From the NCBI RefSeq assembly GCF_024753545.1, contig NZ_JANTOO010000012.1:121277-185276 (forward strand): a stretch of 64,000 nt of DNA, read 5' to 3'. Origin of the DNA: Lysinibacillus pinottii. GTDB taxonomy: Bacteria; Bacillota; Bacilli; Bacillales_A; Planococcaceae. A program made the position numbers and the translations under genes. The notes under the pieces were generated by a model. It did no database searches and had not been told where the DNA came from. It worked only from the letters and a program-made list of their open reading frames with translations. Shown piece after piece: positions 26,489-34,478 of this stretch (positions are counted from its first letter, which is position 1; each line of letters begins with the position of its first letter).

Positions 26489-27700
26489 TCATACTCTTAA
26501 AATAAATTTGATTTCTTTGGCGGCATTTGTTGCATGATTCCGAGCTTCCGATAAGGTTGACCCTTGTGCTATGACATAGGCATAGCGGTGACCCATTGAT
26601 AAAGGAGGGGTTAAGAATGTACCTTTCCTTGGTTTAACATAAACCTCGACCACTCCCGTTGAATTTGTCGCTCTTGTTCTACCAATTACTTTTTCTAAAA
26701 TTCCTTTGCTTTCTACAATGACATATTTTGTGTAAACAAATTTTTTATGTCTAGGCTGAAAGTTAGGCTCTTCGCCAAGCAGAAGCTTCAATGTTTCTTC
26801 TACTAAACTAAATCCGAGTGCCGCTTGAAGCATGTTGTTCATGGCACCTCCAGAAATCCTTGGGTTAATCTCAATGAGTTTCCAGCCGTTTTTTGTCAAT
26901 CGGAGTTCCAAATGGAGAGCGCCATTTTCTATATCAAATGCTTTGACAATGGACTGAAGAACTTCCTCAATGCCTGCCTGAATATCTAAAGGGGCTTTCA
27001 CTAATACGCCATAGCCTGTTATGATAAACCGTTTCCCTTGGGTAATTTCCTGTTCAATAATGCCAATTATATGTGATTGCCGTTGATATACGACCGCCTC
27101 TACTAAATATTGAGGGCCTTCCAAATATTCTTCAATCATAATCGTTTCATAGGGATTTTTACTACGCAATGCTTTGAGGTGGTTTTGAAGCTGGTCGACA
27201 TCCGTTGCTAATAGTACATCTTTGGAACCTGTTGACTTTGGTGATTTCACGATTAATGGAAATGTTAAATTTTTTGCAATAGGCTCATTAGGTTTCATGA
27301 GCGAAAATTTTGGTGAGTATGGTTGGTCTTTCAAATGATTTCTAGTCTTTTCTTTATCCTCCATGATTTCAATTGCGGAAGAGGATGTGTAGTTATGACA
27401 AAATTCATCACATAACATGGAAGCAATATGAACAAATGGATCAACAAAACTAACGATACTTTTTATCTCTAATCCGGTTTTCCCTAGTTTATCAATTTCC
27501 TCTTTCATTCTTTCGATATTCAAAGTATCAATGAGAATCATTCTATGAATATCGGGGTAAGATCGGCGCTGCTGAAGTTGTTTTTCATTATTGGTGAAAA
27601 GTATTGTGAAATAGCCTAATCTTTCTGCTGCTCTTGTTGCTTCACGACTAGACCCGGATTTGTTTGTACCGATAAATACAATCGCTTTCAGGTATATCAC
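26489..27700 (-). CDS. ATP-grasp carboxylate-amine ligase-like protein
   Basis: A 403-residue ATP-grasp enzyme with an N-terminal dinucleotide-fold-like part (IVFIGTNKSGSSREATRAAE), the adenine-binding segment MIEEYLEGPQY and the metal-binding end LIEINPRISGGAMNN. Such enzymes join a carboxylate to an amine via an acyl phosphate. The GTG at 27700 sits inside the ribosome site GAAGGAGTG. CTG at 27691 is 8 bp behind the AAGGAG and falls where the family's first Met is expected, so it may be the true start. It is divergent from the MurF-like gene at 27841, with only 140 bp between them. Confidence 0.88.
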   Translation of the reverse strand: MIYLKAIVFIGTNKSGSSREATRAAERLGYFTILFTNNEKQLQQRRSYPDIHRMILIDTLNIERMKEEIDKLGKTGLEIKSIVSFVDPFVHIASMLCDEFCHNYTSSSAIEIMEDKEKTRNHLKDQPYSPKFSLMKPNEPIAKNLTFPLIVKSPKSTGSKDVLLATDVDQLQNHLKALRSKNPYETIMIEEYLEGPQYLVEAVVYQRQSHIIGIIEQEITQGKRFIITGYGVLVKAPLDIQAGIEEVLQSIVKAFDIENGALHLELRLTKNGWKLIEINPRISGGAMNNMLQAALGFSLVEETLKLLLGEEPNFQPRHKKFVYTKYVIVESKGILEKVIGRTRATNSTGVVEVYVKPRKGTFLTPPLSMGHRYAYVIAQGSTLSEARNHATNAAKEIKFILRV

Positions 27701-27840
27701 TCCTTCTATTGGTACTTAGATACTTAATCACCTTTATATATATGCAAAGAAATAGTTTTCTTCTAGTTGTGTATCTTGTCTACATCCAAGCAACTTTTAA
27801 GAGGTTACATATACTAGAAAAGAAAGGAGGGAGAAAAAAT

Positions 27841-29235
27841 ATGAAGCCTCTTTCGGTGAAAAATTTAGCAGTGATTACGGCGGGCTATATAGTGCAAGGG
27901 TCTGAGGACATACTGATACAGCATGGTGCTTATCGATTAAAACAAGTGAAAAAGCCCAATACGGCCCTTTTTACAAGTAAACGTATTGTTAATTGGAAAA
28001 GTCTTGAGCCACTTTCTCCTCTTGTAATAGTGACCGACAGAGCATATCGGCCCACAGAGATTCCAACCAAGATTATTATCATACAGGTTGCGAATGTAGA
28101 TGAGGCCTATTGGAAGTTTGTTCACTTTTATCGCAATCAATTTCATATCCCCATTGTTGCTATTACTGGTACTTCAGGCAAAACAACGACGAAAGAGATG
28201 ATTAAACATATTCTTTCTGCTGATCGACAAGTGACAGCAACGACATTAAGTAGTAATTCAAGAACGGCATCATTGCAATATTTACTGAATATTGAAGATG
28301 ACACAGAGGCGGCTGTATTTGAAACAGCTGTTGGCTCACCTGGAGATGTCACGAATGCAGGGAAGTATTTCAAGCCGACCATTGGGATTATTACGAATAT
28401 CGGTGCCCATCATTTGAATTATTGTAAGACGCTTGAAGGCTATATTCAGGCAAAGGGAGAAATGCTAGATATCATTCAACCTAAAGGAACCCTCATCATA
28501 AACGCCGAAGATATGAATACTAAAAAACTAGATATATCTAAGTTTAATGGGCGCTTAGTGAAGGTGGGTATCCATGATTCTTGTCATTTTCGTGCAAGTC
28601 ATATCCAATATTATCAAAAGGGTATGAACTTTAAGCTGCACCATAATAGAAAAACTTATGATATTTTTGTACCGGGATTTGGTCAACATCAAGTGTACAA
28701 CGCCCTTGCTGCCATTGCAGCGGCCTATGAAATAGGGGTACCTATTCCAGTTGCAGCCAATCAACTCCAATCTTTCCGTCAATTGAAAAAACAACTACAG
28801 CTCTTTGAAGGCATTAATCATTCTATGCTTTTAGATGATACCTGGAGTATTACGACAACTTCCTTAGAGGCGGCTTTAAAAGTGTTGAATGAGCTAGGAG
28901 ATGGAAAGAAAAAAATTGCTGTTATTGGCACGATTACCGATTTGGGCTCATGGGGCTATATTATACATGAGCAAGCGGGTGAATTAATCCAACGTATTGG
29001 TGTGGATGTGCTAATTACTATTGGCGAGCATGCACGGATTATGGCTGATCATGCGGTGAAATTAGGCTTTAACGCTCCAGTTTATACCTATAAAAATAGC
29101 ACGCTTGTTTATCCATTGTTGCAGAAGATTATAGATGAAAATACGATTGTCCTCATAAAGGGTGATATGTATAGTGAACAGGTTTCGAAATTAGCAACTG
29201 AGCTTAAATATAAACCTCCGCCTCCCACAGTTTAG
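27841..29235 (+). CDS. MurF-like amide ligase, paralogue A
   Basis: A 464-residue protein with the three-domain layout of MurF. Visible motifs: P-loop ITGTSGKTTTK (about 107-117), NIGAHHLNY, the lysine in AKGEML and DDTWSITTTS. In MurF the last motif is DDxYNANP, and the EMGAxxxGEI motif reads ETAVGSPGDV here, so the substrate is probably not UDP-MurNAc-tripeptide. ATG 27841 is chosen for the AAAGGAGGG upstream; the frame open from 27709 lacks one. It is about 50% like the next MurF-like gene by eye. Confidence 0.88.
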   Translation: MKPLSVKNLAVITAGYIVQGSEDILIQHGAYRLKQVKKPNTALFTSKRIVNWKSLEPLSPLVIVTDRAYRPTEIPTKIIIIQVANVDEAYWKFVHFYRNQFHIPIVAITGTSGKTTTKEMIKHILSADRQVTATTLSSNSRTASLQYLLNIEDDTEAAVFETAVGSPGDVTNAGKYFKPTIGIITNIGAHHLNYCKTLEGYIQAKGEMLDIIQPKGTLIINAEDMNTKKLDISKFNGRLVKVGIHDSCHFRASHIQYYQKGMNFKLHHNRKTYDIFVPGFGQHQVYNALAAIAAAYEIGVPIPVAANQLQSFRQLKKQLQLFEGINHSMLLDDTWSITTTSLEAALKVLNELGDGKKKIAVIGTITDLGSWGYIIHEQAGELIQRIGVDVLITIGEHARIMADHAVKLGFNAPVYTYKNSTLVYPLLQKIIDENTIVLIKGDMYSEQVSKLATELKYKPPPPTV

Positions 29236-29381
29236 CTCACTTCTTCATGGTTAGGATATTAACTGTGTCACATAGAATACCACTCTAATAAGGTATAGTA
29301 ATTGATCAGAAAAGTAGCACTCGTGATCAAGAGAATGAATAGGTATGTACAAGATTGATAAAGAAAGGAGGCGTAGTACAC

Positions 29382-30770
29382 TTGCAATCCATTAGTGTGC
29401 AAAAAATTAGAGGCGTCTTGCAGGGGAAAATTATCCATGGATCAGATCAATGGTCTGTAAAGCATGCAATTTACTATAATCGACATGATTTAACTCAAAG
29501 TCATACACTTATGTTTGTGAGTCGAAGTGATAAAATCAACTGGCAAGAGATTGATAGGAAGGGACCATCCCTTGTCATATCTGATAAACCAGCTACTGAG
29601 TTAAAAAATGCGTTAGATAATACAACGGTTTTACACGTCAAAAGCGTGGCGCAGGCCTATTGGACATTTATCGAATATTATCGTGGTCTTTTTCATATTC
29701 CGGTTGTGGCATTGACTGGAACCTGTGGTAAAACGACAACAAAAGAGATGCTAAAACATATCGCTAGTAAGCATTGGCAAGTGCAAGCATCTGTAAGTAG
29801 TAAAAATGAGCCAAGGCAATCATTACCCTATTTGACGGGCGTGGATGATAAAACACAGGCAGCCATTTTTGAACTAGGCTTGGGGAATACAGGGAACATA
29901 AAACACCAATGCATGATTTATCAGCCGACGATCGGCATTATTACGAATATTGGTGTTCACCATCTAGATGGCTGTCTCAATCTTGAAGGTTATATTAAAG
30001 CGAAAGCAGAGATTGTAGAGGGTATTCGAGCAGATGGTACACTAATCATTAATGCAGATGATGCTAACATCGAAAAAATATCTTACCAAAAATTTAAAGG
30101 GAAAATTATTAAATTTGGTTTACAGGATTCGGCTGATTACAAAGCTTCTGCTATCCAATTTGCTCATACAGGCATGAAATTTGTGCTGGAAGTAGCAGAC
30201 ACTAAATACAATGTATTTGTGCCGGGTTACGGTGAGCATCAAGTATATAATGCGTTAGCCGCCATTGCTGCCTGTAGCGAAATGGGACTTTCTATACGCC
30301 AAGCTATTGCAGGTTTAAGATCCTTTAAACAAATGGCGAGACATTTAGAATTTACGACAGGTCTAGGTGACAGTACCATTATTGATGATACGTGGACCAA
30401 TAATCCAACTTCTGTCGAGGCAGCCCTGAAAGTGTTAGATACAGTAGGAAAAGAGAAAAAAGTTATTCTTGTGCTAGGGGATATAAAGCGATTAGGAAAT
30501 TTTGAAGAAAAATATCATCGGGAAATTGGCTCCAAAGTAGCTGAAAGACAGATAGATACATTAATTACGATTGGCAAAAGGGCAGAGGCAATTGCCGACC
30601 AAGCGAAAAAAGATGGAACTAAAGCAGAGGTTCATACGTTTAAAGATGTAATAGGTGTTTTAGAAATATTGAAACCAAAGCTTGACGCGGACACCATTGT
30701 TCTCATAAAAGGACCGATGTCAAGTAAATCTATGATTGAATTTGCCAACAATCTTAAAAATTTATCTTAA
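29382..30770 (+). CDS. MurF-like amide ligase, paralogue B
   Basis: A 462-residue MurF-like ligase with P-loop LTGTCGKTTTK (about 110-120), LGLGNTGNI, NIGVHHLDG, the lysine in AKAEIVEG and DDTWTNNPTS, which is nearer to MurF's DDxYNANP than paralogue A. TTG 29382 is used because AAAGGAGGCG lies 9 bp before it. A 146-bp spacer separates it from paralogue A; CATAGAATA at 29271 resembles a sigmaK -10 but has no convincing -35. The two genes look like a tandem duplication whose copies have diverged. Confidence 0.88.
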   Translation: MQSISVQKIRGVLQGKIIHGSDQWSVKHAIYYNRHDLTQSHTLMFVSRSDKINWQEIDRKGPSLVISDKPATELKNALDNTTVLHVKSVAQAYWTFIEYYRGLFHIPVVALTGTCGKTTTKEMLKHIASKHWQVQASVSSKNEPRQSLPYLTGVDDKTQAAIFELGLGNTGNIKHQCMIYQPTIGIITNIGVHHLDGCLNLEGYIKAKAEIVEGIRADGTLIINADDANIEKISYQKFKGKIIKFGLQDSADYKASAIQFAHTGMKFVLEVADTKYNVFVPGYGEHQVYNALAAIAACSEMGLSIRQAIAGLRSFKQMARHLEFTTGLGDSTIIDDTWTNNPTSVEAALKVLDTVGKEKKVILVLGDIKRLGNFEEKYHREIGSKVAERQIDTLITIGKRAEAIADQAKKDGTKAEVHTFKDVIGVLEILKPKLDADTIVLIKGPMSSKSMIEFANNLKNLS

Positions 30771-30776
30771 ATAAAA

Positions 30777-30804
30777 AGGGTGTCTCTAATAGTTGAGACA
30801 CCCT
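30777..30804. terminator. Terminator, mainly for the minus-strand NlpC/P60 gene
   Basis: AGGGTGTCTC / GAGACACCCT stem with an 8-nt loop. On the minus strand it is followed by TTTTTAT; on the plus strand the tail is poor in T. Confidence 0.8.
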
Positions 30805-30820
30805 ACCATTTAAAGCTTTG

Positions 30821-32167
30821 TTATTTTAACACACGTCGAGCTGTAACATAGTTCTTTTGCGCCCAAGTGGAGCTTAAATTTTGTTTAACAACATTGTTAG
30901 TAGTCATACTAATAAATTGATTATTTCCTAAATAGATGCCTGTTTGCGTGATAGTTGCTCCTCCATCATTCGTTGAGAAGAACAATAAATCACCTTTTTG
31001 AAGCTGAGATTTGAGCACTTTTGTACCGACTAAAGCTTGTTTACTCGCTAGTTTATCCTTTAAATCAATGCCATTCTTGTTATATACATAGTACGTAAAT
31101 CCCGCACTTGTGAAAGTTAGTGCACTCTCATTATACGTATAACCAAATTTTGCTTTGCTAGTTAAACCTGAAGCTGTAGCAATAATCTTATCGGCAGACG
31201 TATTCGCTGAAGGTGCACTTACAGAGGGGGTGTTAGAGAAAACCCGCTTAGCTGTAATATAGTGTTCTTTATAGTAATCAACTAATAAAACTCTCGTCAT
31301 CACACCATCGGAATTTGGGATGATAATACGGTGATCACCGGCATAAATCCCAACAATAGAAGGATTTTTTGAGCCTGCTACACTATTAAAGAATACTAAA
31401 TCACCCTTTTTCAAGTTTGCACGAGCTACCGTTGATCCTTGGTTCATTAAATCAGTTAACGTTTTTGCACCAAGTGTCACACCGCTTTTACGATAGACGA
31501 AATCGACAAATGCTGGGGCTGTAAAGCGTAGGCTCGATTCATTTGTTGAAGAACTAATCGTTGCTTTATTTTTATACGTTAGCGCATTCTCTACAATTTT
31601 ATCGCCTTTTGTTGCAGGGTTGGCAGATAGAAGGGTAGGTAAAACGCGTCGTGCTGATACATAGCTTTCAGTATAATAAGGTTTACTATTTAAATCTGAG
31701 ATCACAATATTTTGCTTGGAATCAGCCATGTGAATCATTTTATTGTCACCTATATACATACCTACATGGTCGGGGTCAGTTCCTGTTTTTTTACTCTTAA
31801 AGAATAGTAAATCTCCCTTTTGTAATTGGTTACGTGCTACATACGTACCTTGTTGAATCATATAGTTTTCATTATACGTCCCAAGATCTACACCATTTTT
31901 CTCGAAGATATACATTAAAAATGAAGCACAAGAAAATTTATAAGGATATGTAGGCTTGTAAACCGTATTGCTATATGTCGCTTGACCCATTAAGCTTTTA
32001 CCAGTTTGAATCAATTGATTGGCTTTAGCGGCAACTGCCTGAGCGTTGTTTTGTGCATTTGTTGTAGCTGCCTCTACTTGAATTGGCTGCGTCGCTGTTT
32101 GGACTAATCCGAATGAGCTAAATCCAATGGTTAATGCAAGTGTTGTAGATAAAAATCGTTTATTCAT
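30821..32167 (-). CDS. Secreted protein with one active and two degenerate NlpC/P60 domains
   Basis: A 448-residue exported protein with a signal peptide (cleavage probably after VEA near 34). Three NlpC/P60-like units follow. Unit 1 has Cys80 (FSCASF), His134 (DHVGMYIG) and His146 and should be an active gamma-D-Glu-type endopeptidase. In unit 2 the Cys is Ala217 (FTAPAF) and the His is Ile271. In unit 3 they are Ser354 (FTSAGF) and Gln408. Units 2 and 3 keep the GDLxFF and GIYxG frame and may bind wall without cutting it. GGAGGTTATTTACAAC precedes the ATG. Confidence 0.88.
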   Translation of the reverse strand: MNKRFLSTTLALTIGFSSFGLVQTATQPIQVEAATTNAQNNAQAVAAKANQLIQTGKSLMGQATYSNTVYKPTYPYKFSCASFLMYIFEKNGVDLGTYNENYMIQQGTYVARNQLQKGDLLFFKSKKTGTDPDHVGMYIGDNKMIHMADSKQNIVISDLNSKPYYTESYVSARRVLPTLLSANPATKGDKIVENALTYKNKATISSSTNESSLRFTAPAFVDFVYRKSGVTLGAKTLTDLMNQGSTVARANLKKGDLVFFNSVAGSKNPSIVGIYAGDHRIIIPNSDGVMTRVLLVDYYKEHYITAKRVFSNTPSVSAPSANTSADKIIATASGLTSKAKFGYTYNESALTFTSAGFTYYVYNKNGIDLKDKLASKQALVGTKVLKSQLQKGDLLFFSTNDGGATITQTGIYLGNNQFISMTTNNVVKQNLSSTWAQKNYVTARRVLK

Positions 32168-32388
32168 GTTGTAAATAACCTCCTGAAGCGTTTAGTAGGA
32201 TTTCTCCTGTATCGTCTTGCCTTGGAAATAATCGTAGCATGAAAATATAGGGCTTCTTGGCGGTAAATGTTGCCAGGGAGATGTGGGGGAGTGCCTCAAC
32301 GCCTGCTATAAATGGCTTTATCGAAGGAATTTACAGTTATATTACAAATGTTTCAGTAAACTGTAATATGGGAGGATTTCATCTAAAA

Positions 32389-32412
32389 AAACTGCCCCAA
32401 ATAGGGCAGTTT
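32389..32412 (-). terminator. Terminator of the VOC gene
   Basis: AAACTGCCC / GGGCAGTTT stem; on the minus strand followed by a T-run. It overlaps the stop codon. Confidence 0.82.
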
Positions 32413-32776
32413 AGGCAATTGCCTGTATGATTTCTACTCGATTACCAAAGGGATCTCGGAATTCAAAACGCTCATAATCGGGGATAGGTACAGAGTCTTC
32501 TATTTCGATTTGATGCTCGGCTAGTTTCTTCTTCCAGTAATCAATATCTTCAACTTGATACGCAATATGAGCCTTGGTCGACAATCGATCAAAGCCATCC
32601 TCTGTTCCTACATGTATCTCTTGGTGACCAAGCTGTAACCAAAACCCGCCTCTGCCTTTAAGAGAATCGGGTTTTTCTATTTCTTTCAGACCTAAGACAC
32701 CGCAATAAAAATCTTTCCCTTGATTCTCTGACCCTTTTGGAATAGTAATTTGCACATGATGTAAAGCAATAATCAT
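32411..32776 (-). CDS. VOC (glyoxalase/bleomycin-resistance) family protein
   Basis: A 121-residue single-domain VOC protein with the paired beta-alpha-beta-beta-beta pattern (HHVQITIPKGSENQGKDFYCGVLG and HIAYQVEDIDYWKKKL) and the end motif FRDPFGNRVEIIQ. Such proteins bind a metal and catalyse varied reactions; the substrate cannot be told. AGGAGGT precedes the ATG. It is a lone minus-strand gene. Confidence 0.88.
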   Translation of the reverse strand: MIIALHHVQITIPKGSENQGKDFYCGVLGLKEIEKPDSLKGRGGFWLQLGHQEIHVGTEDGFDRLSTKAHIAYQVEDIDYWKKKLAEHQIEIEDSVPIPDYERFEFRDPFGNRVEIIQAIA

Positions 32777-32855
32777 AGTTAGACCTCCTGTTTCAAATAC
32801 TTATAGCTAATTATAGATTAATTTCAAAATAGTTGAAATGAAAGGTCGTGTCTAC

Positions 32856-33083
32856 TCTCAGACTGTAGACAAACGCAAAAAATTTGAGAGTTTGCCAACA
32901 GTCTTTTTTCTTTTACAATGAAATAAAGTAAAGCCGTTGATTTCCACTACGGGCGGACGCTTTCTGCGGGCGGGGTCGAGCTGCTTCCCTCGCTTCGCTC
33001 AGTCCAGGATCTCGACTTTCCCGCTTTTCCCGCAGGAGTCGCCGCCCTTCGTTCCCATCAACTTCTACATAAAGTCTTACTTA
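32856..33083. mobile_element. Solo terminal fragment of the IS1182-type element
   Basis: This stretch begins with the terminal motif TCTCAGACTGTAGACAAA. It then matches, with few differences, the reverse complement of about 63635-63862, the non-coding end of the IS at the window's end. The match includes the GC-rich GGGCGGACGCTTTC and GTCGAGCTGCTTCCCTCGC parts. No transposase part and no second inverted end are present, so it is a decayed or solo end. Confidence 0.85.
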
Positions 33084-33178
33084 TTGCAAGTGAAACCATG
33101 AAGAATTCTATAGAAATAGCTGAATGAGTGAATAAACTATAGTTTTTTGAATCTATTAAGATCGTACAAACCTTATGG

Positions 33179-33184
33179 TATAAT
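33179..33184 (+). promoter_or_regulatory. -10 box of the riboswitch transcript
   Basis: TATAAT about 25 bp before the riboswitch; the -35 (TTAAGA, 17-bp spacing) is weak. Confidence 0.55.
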
Positions 33185-33206
33185 AATAAAAACGGAATAA
33201 TAGGAT

Positions 33207-33370
33207 AGAGGTACAAACCAAATTGGGTTTGTTTAAAAGGGAAGATCGGTGGAAATCCGACGCTGTCCCGCAACTGTAAATGGGAGCACATTTCAAGAGA
33301 CCACTGTTACGCCTTGTAATGGGAAGGTGAAAGGTGTGAAGAACATAAGCCAGGAGACCTGCCTTTATCT
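33207..33370 (+). promoter_or_regulatory. Cobalamin riboswitch
   Basis: The sequence has the conserved cobalamin aptamer parts in order: AGGTACAAACC stem entry, GGGAA...GGTGGAAATCC, GACGCTGTCCCGCAACTGTA, and the B12 box AAGCCAGGAGACCTGCC at 33347-33363. A terminator hairpin lies 160 bp downstream (33532-33569), so control is probably by premature termination, with B12 switching expression off. The genes it controls are not an obvious B12 transport or synthesis operon: only a 40-codon ORF, a 55-codon ORF and a dehydrogenase remnant follow. Confidence 0.92.
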
Positions 33371-33410
33371 AGTACAGCCAAGAAACCTACGCGGATAGGG
33401 GGTGTTGAGT

Positions 33411-33533
33411 GTGACTAGAGAAATTCTCCTGCATGCTCATAGTACGATGATTGCTAAAAAGATAGCTTCTATGAAGAATAGAAAGCTTATTTCCATATGG
33501 CAAACATCGTATTATGTCGTGTATTTGTCATAA
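33411..33533 (+). CDS. 40-residue ORF between riboswitch and terminator
   Basis: GTG 33411 is preceded by ATAGGGGGTG at good spacing, and the ORF encodes a 40-residue basic peptide beginning MTREILLHAHSTMIAKK. Its TAA lies at the first base of the terminator hairpin, so a ribosome finishing it would cover the hairpin's left arm. It could be a leader peptide tuning termination or a true microprotein. No family is recognised. Confidence 0.4.
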   Translation: MTREILLHAHSTMIAKKIASMKNRKLISIWQTSYYVVYLS

Positions 33534-33569
33534 AAGACATCTTTCTAATGAGGGAAAGATGTCTTTTTT
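33532..33569 (+). terminator. Riboswitch-linked terminator
   Basis: AAAAGACATCTTTC / GAAAGATGTCTTTT stem with T-run, between the two small ORFs; the likely expression platform of the cobalamin riboswitch. Confidence 0.8.
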
Positions 33570-33596
33570 ATGTAAATTATTAAAGGAGTGGTCCAC

Positions 33597-33764
33597 ATGA
33601 ATCCACAAGTTGTTGAGTATTATGAAAGTTTATTTAAATTAGAAATTATGCAAGAGCCAAAGCCTTTAAAGGAGCTTGTTGAACAATATGTTGGGCATGA
33701 TACAGCACATGAGCAATCTATTTTAGCAGCGTACGCGAATGTGATGAAGGAATTAATTGGATAA
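33597..33764 (+). CDS. 55-residue protein downstream of the cobalamin riboswitch
   Basis: ATG 33597 follows AAAGGAGTGGTCCAC, a strong ribosome site, and encodes a 55-residue acidic helical protein (MNPQVVEYYESLFKLEIMQE at the N-terminus) with one HDTAHE histidine pair. A terminator follows at once. It is thus the only intact gene in the riboswitch transcript. No known family is recognised; a B12- or cobalt-related role is inferred solely from the riboswitch. Confidence 0.6.
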   Translation: MNPQVVEYYESLFKLEIMQEPKPLKELVEQYVGHDTAHEQSILAAYANVMKELIG

Positions 33765-33775
33765 TCAACGTTTGA

Positions 33776-33804
33776 GGGCTACTTCTTGATGGGGTAGCCT
33801 TTTT
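33776..33804 (+). terminator. Terminator of the small riboswitch-controlled gene
   Basis: GGGCTAC / GTAGCC stem followed by TTTTTG. It lies immediately before the dehydrogenase remnant. Confidence 0.65.
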
Positions 33805-34014
33805 GATTGTGCATTTGTTGACAACATTTTTGTGGAAGGCGTAAAATTCAATGGCTTATTAATTTTGCAAGCTATGAAAGCAGCGAGAGCAAGTGAATTC
33901 GCTTACGTGAATATTTTCCCAGAGGTCATTCGAATACTGGCACGTGGGGTAATCGATGGGCAGGCAGTTATGACAAGCAAAATTGCTTTAGAAGATATCG
34001 TAGAAAGGCTTTAA
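33802..34014 (+). pseudogene. C-terminal remnant of a zinc alcohol (butanediol-type) dehydrogenase
   Basis: About 70 residues (EGVKFNGLLILQAMKAA, YVNIFPEVIRILARG, ALEDIVERL) look like the last part of medium-chain dehydrogenases such as (R,R)-butanediol dehydrogenase. The zinc site and NAD fold are absent, there is no ribosome site, and the fragment begins next to a terminator. It is a truncated relic. Confidence 0.6.
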
Positions 34015-34336
34015 AGCATTAATGAAAAATCGAAGTCCGTGTAAAATTCTTGTGAATTTGAGTTTATAAATCTTTCCTAAATCGTAGCTAAACTTGTGTC
34101 CACATTTGTTTGGCTATGATTGTTTCATCTTTAAATAGCATAATACCACTAGGAATACATTTGTTTGTCATAAAACCGCCTTTAGGACTTCATTCATATT
34201 TCACTTTTACTTTATATAATAAATTTGATATTTATCTTCATTCAGCAACTGTTTGTACTGAAAGTAGTATCAAATACAGATGGTTCCTCCTTCAAAGGGA
34301 GTGATGAATGCTTATTAAGTGTTCAAACGCCTACTG

Positions 34337-34457
34337 AATCAAGATAATGCCTCAATCGGATATCACAGATTTTGAAGAGGAACTTTCCAGCCAAGCTCCT
34401 CTTCAAAATCTGGCCGTAGCCTAACGTCAGCGGCCATTACGGTGAGGCGTATTTGAT
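34337..34457. repeat. Cloverleaf-like structured element
   Basis: Three nested or adjacent inverted repeats are visible. The outer arms are ATCAAGATAATGCCTCA (34338) and TGAGGCGTATTTGAT (34443). A perfect 16-bp stem, CAGATTTTGAAGAGGA / TCCTCTTCAAAATCTG, lies at 34366-34412, followed by TGGCCG / CGGCCA at 34411-34436. The whole could fold as a three-way junction in RNA or single-stranded DNA. It lies in the 464-bp gap before the PepSY gene. It may be a small mobile element or a structured leader; the rest of the gap (34015-34336) shows nothing clear. Confidence 0.7.
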
Positions 34458-34478
34458 CAAATAGATTGGAGATTAAAA

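Noticed and set aside
33832..34014. Small intact gene
   Set aside because: It is the C-terminal part of a dehydrogenase without a ribosome site or the zinc/NAD regions.
34366..34412. Simple transcription terminator
   Set aside because: The 16-bp stem has no T-run and no gene directly before it, and it is enclosed by further inverted repeats, so it is treated as part of a structured element.
34411..34436. Integron attC-like site (GCCTAAC)
   Set aside because: One motif matches the RYYYAAC pattern by chance; there is no matching partner box, integrase or cassette.
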